The notes below the pieces were generated by a model, which searched no databases, was not told the origin of the DNA, and was given only the letters and a program-made list of their open reading frames with translations. A DNA stretch of 64,000 nt from Phoronis australis (taxonomy: Eukaryota; Phoronida; Phoronidae), in the NCBI GenBank assembly GCA_002633005.1, contig NMRA01000046.1:684144-748143 (forward strand), written 5' to 3'. The first letter of the stretch is position 1. Every line of letters starts with the position of its first letter. Position numbers and translations under genes: made by a program. This document shows, one piece after another, positions 51,201-61,800 of the stretch.

Positions 51201-52334
51201 TCTTTCCATTGGTTAGTCTCTTGTTCATGATCGTCGGTGGAATCATGTGCTTTGCTGGAAATTGCAACAATACACGAAAGGTTCTAACTTTTTTAGGCGG
51301 AGTCTTGTTTATTTTAGCAGGTAAGCCTTTAGTTCCTTAATCATCCCAGCGAGACAGAAGTGTTACAAAAGTGCTTACTTGACAAATGGAGGCAATTCAC
51401 ATAAAAATATTGTAGGTGTTTCTTTTAACAGTTTTTAATAATCTTATAAAAAGTCCACGGAATACCGTTGGGTCTCTCATGTTAAACATCGCCTAAAGTA
51501 AAATATTCGCTGCCTAACTATTGCCAGGGCGTAGCAGGAGATCTTCTACAAGAACGCATGTTTTGATCTCAGTGAAGACAGCTCCAAACTTGTCTTCATC
51601 TGCGTGACATGGGCGTGCAGCTGTGACTAAATAGGCCACACGTGGTATCCATTTGACCATGCCATTGCCAGAACCCATCGTAGATTCACAAGTAACGTCT
51701 GAATTGTCTAGAGCGCACATGCGTATTTCCCTATAAGCCACGCCCTTGCTACCGCCACTGTGACAGGTCGTCATTACAGGCGCTTCGCAGGACTAACAAG
51801 ATGTTCATGTTTCACCTTGATTGATTTTTCTTTGCAGGCCTTACTACGTTGATTGGATTGATCCTTTTCATTGGTGTAGTGACGGACGCGACAACTGGTA
51901 ACAAAAAGGACCTGTCGCTAGAAAATCCGCGCTTCGTCTATAGCTACGGCTCTTCCTTTATTATGATTTCTGCGGCCTTTGGACTTATGGAACTATCGGG
52001 GGTTGTGTCGATATACCTCTACATAAGTCGACACAAAGCAGCATACAGGAAAAAGCAGGAAAGACGACGCCTGACTCAAACAAGTAGCAGACGTGAAAAC
52101 GGCGGCCAGCTGGCAGATATGCCGATACAAAATGATCAAAATTTATCACCGTCATACGAGTGCTATTATACTTACAGTCCAGTAGAGACAGAAATTTCAA
52201 ACTATGCATTGGTGAAAGAAGTATCCCCCAATAGAACAGCAACAGCTGACACATGCGCGACACAGTCCAATACCACGTTGTTACGGGAACCATTTTCACA
52301 TTCAGCCACTTCTAGGAGAACTACTCCTGTATAA
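45054..52334 (+). CDS. CACNG/TARP-like subunit, gene 2, with RRTTPV PDZ ligand (4 exons)
   Basis: Joined exons 45054-45261, 48991-49095, 51180-51320 and 51838-52334 give 951 nt, 316 aa. The product is a four-helix TARP/calcium channel gamma protein. Residues 1-35 contain a CGRKKLLMFS start and helix 1, then TTDYWLYARE, very like vertebrate gamma-5/7 (STDYWLYLEE). The GLWRTC motif and loop 1 glycosylation sites (NHT, NWT) follow. Helix 2 (VFPLVSLLFMIVGGIMCF) and helix 3 (GGVLFILAGLTTLIGLILFI) match gamma-5/7 closely; YSYGSSF precedes helix 4 (about 191-214). The cytosolic tail is about 100 residues, starts Arg/Lys-rich, and ends SRRTTPV. RRTTPV is the C-terminus of stargazin-type TARPs, which bind PSD-95 PDZ domains and hold AMPA receptors at synapses. 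Introns are all phase 1, in the same positions as gene 1. Confidence 0.9.
48991..49095 (+). CDS. CACNG/TARP gene 2, exon 2
   Basis: 105-nt exon between attatttcag and gtacgt, phase 1 in and out. Encodes KSRWSCKYIKYINWTDDKS, the second half of loop 1 with its conserved Cys and a glycosylation site. Confidence 0.75.
49944..50008. repeat. GC-rich palindromic element, third copy
   Basis: From gggcggcggagtactgaa to tagtgcaccgccc with a central ggggctatagcc core. Adjacent to the next copy, nine bases apart. Confidence 0.65.
50018..50082. repeat. GC-rich palindromic element, fourth copy
   Basis: From gggcggcgaagcactgaa to tacggtgcgccgc with the same ctatag core. In direct orientation after the 49944 copy. 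Confidence 0.65.
51180..51320 (+). CDS. CACNG/TARP gene 2, exon 3
   Basis: 141-nt exon between ctcattacag and gtaagc. Encodes DMRRSSVFPLVSLLF (helix 2) to the middle of helix 3. Phase 1 in and out. Confidence 0.85.
51838..52334 (+). CDS. CACNG/TARP gene 2, exon 4 (terminal)
   Basis: Acceptor tctttgcag precedes 51838. Completes helix 3, then loop 2, helix 4 and the whole cytosolic tail, which is Arg/Ser/Thr-rich near the membrane (possible phosphorylation sites) and ends RRTTPV at 52332-52334 (taa). Confidence 0.9.
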
Positions 52335-52889
52335 CGTCTGATTAGTGGCCAGAGATAGTCCTGCCGAGTCGTATAGTGGTCCAGTGTATTTGTACTCATT
52401 GGATTAGAATCACCATGATTCCCACTCACATTGAAGTCTCATCTTCCGTGGGTTTCCAGGATATACGTTTCCTGGGTTATTTTCCCATAAAAAGTAGACA
52501 ATGATCATTTTTGGTGCTGAGTGTTTCAAAACATAACTGAATACATGAACTCTGGTGATGCTTTGCAAAATGAGGATTTTTTTACTTAATGTCTAATTTT
52601 GCACAAGTTCTACTGAGTTTTTACCCCTCCTCATTGTCCATGTTTTCTGTACTAAATGAATGGGAACCATGGTTCATTGTTGGGTAGATATTAGATCATA
52701 AACTGATGTTTTTGATGTTGATTTTATACAAAAAGCTTACCATTAAACTTGAATTGTGATACTTACAAAGTATTTTAAAAATTATTGGAACATTTTAATG
52801 TCATCCTTTGATGCCATCAAGCATTCAACCACTCCAATTTGATAAACAATGAAAACACAGCTTCTGTTTTGAAAACACAAATTTCATAA

Positions 52890-54415
52890 ATAATAACAAG
52901 AGCAAAGCGAAGCCTTGAAATGCGCCCACGAATGCATCGTGAACGGGTACATGTATGGTTGATTATTTGCATCATAAAAATACACACTATATGGCGCAAA
53001 AATGTCCAATACACCCGAAAACGGGAAGTGCCATCACTTCTCTTATAGAAAACTACCAAATTTCATAAAAATCTGTCAAGGAACTTCAGAGAAACAAAGG
53101 AAAACAGAAAAAATAAATTGCCACTAGGGAGCACAGTGTTCCTTGGATCTGTCAAAAAGTCCTCGGTGTCTTTTGTTCACTTCATACAAATACACTTACT
53201 TAATTTAATAAAGATTTTGCAGTGGCTTTAGGAGATATAAAGTTAATGGGTGCAAAACAAAACAAAACTACCACTAGGAGGCGCCACAATAGTCGAAGTC
53301 ATCGCCAACCGTCCTCTTCACATTGAGAATATATACGCCAATTTTCAAAATCATGATCCTTAGAATGGATTGGTTGATAGAGGGTGGACTCAAAAAAAAC
53401 AAAAAATGGCCACTAGGTTGTGCAAAATATCTCGATTTCATCAGAAAATGGGATAGTGTCATCTCACTAATAGATGCCTATACTCCAAATTTTATGAAAA
53501 CCGGTTAAGGACCTTTGAAGATACAGAGGTAAATGTAAAAAACTAAAATTGCCACTAGAGAGCACACTAGTAGTCAGATCTGTCCGAAAGTTGTAGTCGT
53601 CCGTTGTCAACATCATATAAATACACTTACTAAATTTAGTAAAGATATTGCAAACGGTTTAGGAGATACAGCTTTGGGCGCAAAAACAAACTGCCACTAG
53701 GAGGCACCACAGTATATAAAGTCATCAGAAAATCACCATGAGCCCTCCTCTTCATAGTAAGAACATACATGCCAATTTTCACAATCATCCTTAGAGTGGT
53801 TTGGTTGATAGAGTGGTGGATGCCAACAAACATACTTGAAAACAATAAAAATGGCCACTAGGTGGTGCAAACTACATCCAATCCATCTCTAAATGGGAGG
53901 ATAGCATCATCTCACTAATAGATGCCTATATGCCAAATTTTATGAAAATCCATGGAGGACCTTTGAAGATAAAGAGGTAAACGTAAAAAACTAAAATTAC
54001 CACTAGGGGCACATCGGTAGTCAGATCTGTCCGAAAGTTGTCGTCGTCTTTTGTTAACATCATACGAATACACTTGGTAAATTTAGTAAACTTCCTGCAA
54101 ACGGTTTAGGAGATACAGCTTCATCTCACTAATAGATACATATATGTCAAATTTTATGAAAATACGTTGAGGACCTTTGAAGACATAGAGGTCAACGTAA
54201 AAAAAAATGCTACAATGGGGCCCACCGGTAGTCGGATCCGTCCGAAAGTTTGCTCATGCCATCCCATCCATGAAAGGAACACGTGCAAAATTTCATGAAC
54301 TTACGTCAAATGGTTTTGGAGACAGAGCAGCAGACGCCAGACGCCGGATGGATGCCGCCCAGACGGGTGGACAGAGATGATGACATATTGCGTCCACATA
54401 TATGTGGGCACATAA
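52890..54415 (+). repeat. Modular interspersed repeat with about 143-bp units
   Basis: The motif gccactag (or a one-base variant) recurs at about 53120, 53270, 53409, 53551, 53693, 53854 and 53999, giving units of about 140-160 bp. Three unit types alternate (followed by agagagcac, gaggcgcc or gtggtgcaa), giving a higher-order period near 431-448 bp. A different 5' part starts near 52890 (aagagcaaagcgaagcc, gaaatgcgccca) and a distinct 3' part (54330-54415) contains the inverted pair around cacatatatgtgggcac. A second copy begins near 63205. Confidence 0.8.
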
Positions 54416-54505
54416 AAAGGCAGCTTCCTTTCTGAAAGAATGAGAACGGGGACAGTATGTACTCATGACACAAATTACTAATTTTTCAGATTAAGATTGC
54501 CATCT

Positions 54506-54905
54506 GGGCCCGGTCTCTAATCTTTGTACTCGAAACGAACTCGAAACTATTTTTGGCAATTTCTCTGCTCCTTTTGTGCGAACTTAAGATAATTGGTTAT
54601 CAGACTGTGCTCGAATACATTATAGTTTATGCATAGGGTAGTTCAAGTTTGCCCTTGAAGACCCTTATATTCGTGCTACAAACTTGAGTAAAAACTCGAA
54701 ATTTCGAGTTCAAACTTGAACTTATTACTTTAATATTGGGTTTACAAACTGTGAACTAAGGGCAATAAATTATCTACGCAAGTTATTGTGTACTCAAGCA
54801 TAGAATAATAGACACTTATCTTAAGTTCGCCCAAAAGTAGAGTAGAAAATGCCAAACCTAATTTCGAGTTCCATTTCGAGTAAAAAGATTGGAGACCTGG
54901 CCCTG
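54506..54905. mobile_element. 400-bp foldback (near-palindromic) element
   Basis: The left half (from gggcccggtctctaatcttt) and right half (ending aagattggagacctggccct) are diverged inverse copies around the perfect centre aactcgaaatttcgagtt at 54693-54710. It lies between the convergent TARP and RPUSD1-like genes. Confidence 0.75.
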
Positions 54906-55222
54906 TATGCAATTCACAAGAAGTTTCTCGTCAAGACTCTTTGTGCAGAAAGCTAATTAAAACAAATTTCACGAAAATGCAACTTTCTGCAGTAGGCCAC
55001 ATGAAGAAAATGTAGTTTGGGATTTCAATTAGACTTGATAAGCATTTGTAATAGTTTTAGTTGTTACACTTATGAGTACATGCAGTAATTAACAATACTC
55101 GACCCATTATTGCATGTATTGTCAGCTGACTGAGCATGTTGTGAACTAAAGAATCACTGAAAAATGTTTGGGTGAGCAGAGGATTTCAACAAGTTCCAGA
55201 AACACTATTTGACTACACTATA

Positions 55223-55228
55223 TTTATT
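55223..55228 (-). promoter_or_regulatory. Possible polyadenylation signal of the RPUSD1-like gene
   Basis: AATAAA on the minus strand, 325 bases past the stop codon; other signals in the AT-rich sequence could serve. Confidence 0.35.
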
Positions 55229-55552
55229 TGGTACCCATTGCAACAATATCAGCAACACAGTGACTTAGGCATTGACAACTGTTTAACAGCAATTGCAGTA
55301 AGAAAACAGTGACAAAATGGCCATAATAGCAAACACAATCCTGTCACTGCAGATGTACTGTCTTATGTTTGAGTATTCATACACAAACAGGAATCTTAGT
55401 ATGAAAGACACTATGACAAGGATACATACAAATCCAGATTAACTTGTCATATTTTAGTTTCCATGAGAATATGGTAATTTTGCAGTAATATACCATCACA
55501 CTTCTCAATCAGTCACACAATGCCAACATACACGGCTCTCATTTTACAGCCA

Positions 55553-55818
55553 TTACCTTACACCTGCTGCTTCAGTTCCTGACAAGTAGTCTGTGTAATC
55601 CCAGAATACCTTATCTGGTTTCCATTTCCTGTCCACTGCATTTACAAATGGATCCGGTGAAATGACATCATATGTTTTGTTAGGGAGTGGAAGTATTAGT
55701 CTGTATGCATGCAGCATCATTCTGTAGGGGCGAACATCCATCTTATTACTGTAGGTGTAGTCACCCACTATAGTGTGTCCCAGGTGAGAACAGTGGACAC
55801 GCAGTTGATGTCGTCTGC
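55553..55818 (-). CDS. RPUSD1-like gene, exon 4 (terminal)
   Basis: Acceptor atggttttcag. Encodes RRHQLRVHCSHLGHTIVGD, YRMMLHAYRL and PDPF, then a short C-terminus ending AAGVR and taa (55555-55553). The C-terminus is shorter than in human. Confidence 0.9.
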
Positions 55819-58800
55819 CTGAAAACCATGACAATTAAGTCTTGAAATGTAACTCTTCACTCATCCAGGAAAGTTCATAATCAAAAAAATTAAACCATCA
55901 CATAATAGACATGGTGATGACAGGTTTGTCTTGTCTAACACTTGGAACGGGAGTGTGGATCATATCTTGTGAGAACACAGCGGGAAGCTCCTGAAAGCTT
56001 AAGGGATTTATTAGTAAGTGTAATACAGTCCAGCTGAACACGTTTAATTTTTTATTATGACAATTACGTGTAATCCTACCAGAAGATGAACGAGTGACGA
56101 GATTTCATTGCAAGAGCAAAGCATGACAAGAACCGAATCTTTTTACTTGAAATCGAACTTGAAAACATTTTGACATTTCCTGTTGTACTTAAATATGAAC
56201 TATATATGTGCTTGAGTCTATTATGGTTTACACAGATCATTGTGTAATCCTATTTTGCACGTGATGACCCCAGAATAACTTTACCTCACCTCGCAAAAGC
56301 ACTTCAAACACTTTAAACCTCTGACCATCAAATCTGGCACAGAGGCATTCATGAGAGAAAGGTCCCATGTGACATGATAGTTTAAATTTCTGCAGGCGAT
56401 GCAATTGTTTCACTAGTGCCACCTGCAGTGAATCTATAATTCCTTGTTATTGATAAACTACCTGTGTTAGGGATGAGCAATACTTTGGAGGCAGGCTGCC
56501 CCATATACAGTCCATGTTCCAGTAGCACCAACACAGTAGAGGCGTGCTTGCTGTCTCTGCAGTCATTTGTAGATTGGACACACATCCTGTGTTCCATTCC
56601 CTCTCGCCCATCCTTGCCAATACTTACATCAATGGTGTATCCTGCTGTGTACCAAACTGGCATGTGTCCACGCACCTGAAATGAAATTAGCTTAATTGAG
56701 TCACAAAGAAAGGGTAAAGATAATCGTGGCTATTGAAGGCAAACTCTTCCCTGCCATGAAAGCTGTATGGAAGCTGCATTGGCCAGAGGAGTCTTCCCTC
56801 ATGATCAAGAATGAGTGGGAATTTACAGAAAAGTTAGTAACGTGGTTAAGACATTTTCCCATTAGAATTTTGTGGCCTAACAGTTACCAGTCAATTTTGC
56901 TGTCAACAGAATTACCTCATATGATGGGAGAATGGTATTATATCTGATTATTAGTAGATTCTTTAAACTATTACTTTAAAAATCCTTGATGATTACAGAA
57001 TGTTACTATGTGCACAAAAACAACTAATAGACGTTTGTAATCACATGAATGCATTTTTTTTCTAAAAACATTATTTTCAAGGAGATTGCCAAATTTTCCA
57101 CAACACAATTTTCCCATGAAAATTGAAAATTCAGTTTCTTTTTCATATTATCTACCGACAAACACTTGTTAGGGATTTTCTTTTAAGGCCTTTTAGTACA
57201 AGAGCTCAGTTGTAAAAAAATCAAGACTTTCATTTTTTAGAAATGTTGACGTCTTCATTTTATACAACAGAGTTCTCGACATGCTTTTGCAAGTTTCATG
57301 TTGATGGAAATCACGGCGATCTCAAAAATCTAAGATTCAAAAAAAAAACAATTGCGAACATCTGGACATTAGTTTTGGACACAAAGAAAGATTCGTTGAT
57401 CATCAAGGATTTTAAAAAATACATAGTTTTTTAGGTCTACTAATTATAATTACTAAAAAGAAATTTAATCCTTGGCAATGAAGATATCCCATTATCTTAA
57501 AGGACGATGCCACCCGATTTAATTAGTTTTTGTTACTGTCTTAACTGGTCTATATCCACATCACCTCGTGTACAGTCAATCTCACCTCGCCAAAAGGTGT
57601 CGCGTTAACCTGTGAGGAAGGTGAGTATACGATGCAGTGACGTCAGTGGTTCTTTAGTTGAGTGTGTGCTGTATCGTTCTCACATGTGCGAAACATGAAG
57701 GTGTGAGGAAAGCGTGCATATCGTTTTTCAATTTCCTTGAGAACCTGAAATGCTTCGCAAGTGGCTCCCCGCAGTAAAAAACAAAAAGTATGCCATTAAT
57801 ACAAAGTATGAGGCCGTGAAATATCTCCGTGTCTGTGGGCGACATTGTTGTTTCAAAATTAATTAGTCTCATACTAACCGATGTTTATGTAAAATTTGTG
57901 TCAGAGTATATCTCAGAAGATATAATTTGTAATGCCTTAGAAGTGTTTGTGAGTGCAACTGTTTTGAGAAATCAACAATGAATAAATCATAGTGCATTAA
58001 CGGCTTCAGATGCAATAAAACTAAATGACCACCGTGTGAGCGTGTGCTAATTCAGTGTTTGCTGACTGAAAGCTGCTATGCTGAGCAGACTGTGTTAGAA
58101 CCCGTGACATCATTGGTTAATTTCAACACCTCCGTCTGCCATCTGGTGTCAGGTAAAAGAGCTGTACTTGCTGTTATCGAGTGGAACTACTCATTCTAAA
58201 TTGATACAAAATACATTGTTTTTGGTGGCATTCTCATATAAGCTTCTGTTCAATATTCTACTCAACCATAACTGGATCAACCAATGCAAGTGCTTTGGGC
58301 CATGTTTGGTCAATGGAGCCTTTCTGCCCCCTGGGAGTCATTTTCAACACAATCCCAAAGGCAACAGCACACTAAACATCAGTGGAATCAGCCATCAAAA
58401 TAGGACTGTCGTGGATTACACAGTGACACTCGAACCTCAGTGTATTTACCCACAATGCCGCAAACATACGTCAGGCACATTTGTTGCCTCACTTTCATGT
58501 CATTGGAATTCCACATTATCTGTTGTAGTCTGATTCTTTGCAAGTTTTTCTCAGCGGCATTACTTCATTCATTCTTCCAATGCTAACAAAGTTTTATAAT
58601 GATGTGCTGTGGGCTGCAACTATGCTGTGAAAAATTTGACAACTGGACAAATACCCCTGGATGCGCGATGTGAAGTTCTTTGCCTTCCCAAAACCAATGA
58701 GAGACAAGTAAATGCACAGCGAGTGAGTAAAACAAATTTGTCAGGTTAACTTTGAACAAAAAAGGCAGAATTCCCTTTCTTGAAGATACCTGTTCAATTC

Positions 58801-61800
58801 CTGTAATTTCAGCAAAAATGTGGCTGATTTCCAAAACGAGGCCACGTGCTTTCTTATCTCCACAACAAAGGAGAGTTCAGTTGCCGTGCAATCCGGGCCA
58901 ACCCTATTCCTGAAACCTGCTGCGAGATTGTACAGGTCATAGAACATAATTGTTTTGAAACTTGAAGCCATTTCATTGCAGTTTGGTAGCTAGGATTATG
59001 GTCTATCACAACCCAGGGGCACGAAAATGTTGCTCTGCACTCCTCCCCTGTCATTATCACCTTTGTACTGCACCCTCCCAGTCGCCACAAGTTTCATGCC
59101 CTATCGCACCTGACCATTTCTGAGACCTCCCTGGTCATTGGTGCTCCCCCATTAGGATATCACTCGGGGCAAAGCATCCCTCGAGCCATAGCTGCCCCAC
59201 TATCTGATTGCAGTAAAAGCACATGAACATTATACACCACAACACAACACATTACAGTTCATCCATGTCATCACGTGTAAATGCAGGACCAGTCAATTAG
59301 AGAACAGCAATAGTATTATGTGAATGGTTCAATTTAAAACACATCATTTTGATAAATCAAAAAAATACATTTTTGCAAATCTGTGTCATGAGCAAATGTC
59401 AAAGCTGAAAATAAAACACAAACTTTACAGTTCCAGTTCACAAAATTTATTCCAACTTTGGAAAAACGACATTATGGAGCCATAGTTCATAACCATGCTG
59501 CTTTGAAGTTTTAAAGAAAATGGTGCCTTTCCAATGTTTTGTACTTCAAAATCATTGACCAGTCGTATCACCCAAATTCATTCCCAAAATCTAACTGACT
59601 GGTCCTTTGTCTATTTCAAGCTCTTACTAAAAGTTTCATCAAATAGGGCCGTCCCGGATTACACAGCAACACTCAAATCTTGCTGTGTTTACCCACAATG
59701 CCATAAACACCATCAGGCACATTTGCTGCCTCGTTTTCGTGCCACTTTAGTTTCACATGTTATATGTTGTTGTCCGATTCTTTACAAGTATTTCTCGGCT
59801 GCATTACTCTATTCAGTCTTCCAATGCCAACGAAGTATTACTGCTGTGCCGTGGGCTGCAACTCCACATGAAAAACAAAGGAGAATTCTATCTCCGTGTA
59901 ATTCGGGACGACCTTATTGCTTTATAACAAGTGACTCAAAACAAGAAAATCCCTCCCAAGCCACCAAGCTGGCTAACTCAACCTTCTGTAAAATAGACAC
60001 ATCAGAAACTTTCAACTATCCTAGGAGGGTATGCTAACTCATTGAAGGTTAGTCAACAGAAAACATGGCTGTTTGTCAAGGGCACAACTATAATGACCAC
60101 AACAGCCCGGATTGAACGCCCAAGCTTTCAGTAGAGAGTCGACCATTGAGCCACCGTTGAAACTCACAGGCACTGCGAGTGCCTAGCTTATGTAACCTAG
60201 TAACTATTCAAATATACCTTGACCCCAATCAAAACAAGATTTCAGTACCTCTTCACTAAGTGAATATATCGAACATTAGTAAACCAACCATTCATGGCAT
60301 ATGTATTAAGCATGACTACTTCATAATGGTTTTAGGATCTCAAGCATGACTAGTTCACCAGCAGGCCACACTAAGGAAGAATGTATTCATTCATCAGTGT
60401 ACAAAACTAAAACAAAATTAATGTACACTTTCTTGTTTCACCATCAACAGGTGTCCCTATAATTCTATCCATATACATCATTTTTGCCACTGTAGTTTTA
60501 TGCATTTTCTGCCTCTACATAGCTTTGTAAATGATCTCATTGAACAACATACCAAATCACAACAAACCAAAACTTACCAAAGCTAAATAGTGTTTTACAG
60601 TTTTCCGTCTTTGAAAAGCCTTCATTGCCTTGGCACAAGCCTTCTTGTTTAGCGCCACACAGTACACCCCACTTGTAGCATAGTCCAGGCGGTGGACATT
60701 CCTTCAACACATTAGGAAAGTTAAAGATGTATTTGCATGCTTCTAACTACGGTAATGTATAGCAGGAAATAAAATGATGTTATTTGAACATCATCTATGC
60801 TAAACAAAGTGCAGTTATGTTCACTGACAATCTGTAAATGTGAACACAAAAAATTCTGCAAATAGGTGACCTTTGCACTAATGACGTCACTTGGGGATTC
60901 ACACAGCCCGCATGCTGCACTCCATGCAATGCTATTCCTCAACACCACATCATCATACTTACAGGACACGGTTGAGTGATTTTCATTTTCAACGCAAGAC
61001 TCGTTCTTAAAAACATTTGGCAATTTTCAACGTACTTCATATTCCCAAGGTCACTATATGTTGTGTTTCTAATAATTTGACCAAGCAATCACAGAGATAA
61101 GGAATTAGCTGTGCAAGTTCCACTTTAAAGCAATTAAAGATCCATGCAATCCTAATTACATCATGGCAAAAGCAGGACTCAAACTGTGACAAATATAGAT
61201 TTGAGGTGACGAATTTAGTCACATAAGCAATCGCATGGTCCAAAGTTCATCTTGTGTACTGGGCTTGATATTATGTAACTTTTGGTGTCAAGCAAGTGAA
61301 ATTTCATAGTACCGTAGCATGCCTGGCAGGCTAGTTGATTTGAACAGCGAACTTGTACATCCAAAAGTAATGGCACACAACAGAGCTTGCAAACCGAGAT
61401 TGTTGACTTGAAGGCTTTACAACTTCATAAATTTGGCCAAGCAAGTTTTTCCTTTAGGCTAGTGAATTTTTTTGGTTTACTTGCCCATAGGAAAGTTAAG
61501 AAAAAAAGTTAGTGTCAAGCCCTGGTGTGAAATTAGAGATGCAAAGTCACCACATTAAAAACCTCTAAAAAATTCCAAACGTTTTTAAAGATGCCAATGC
61601 AAGTGGCTGATTCAGAAAGTTTAATTTTGCAGCATAATATTGAATATTAACACAAAAAATGGTAGTCAAAAACACTCATTCCTTACGCAGATTAAAAATT
61701 TTATCTGAGCTTGGTAAGATTGGTAGCCACAATCATTACTACGCGAGAAAAACTCATTAAATTGTTATGTGCTGAGCATTGAGTGACTTCTTCTCAAACT

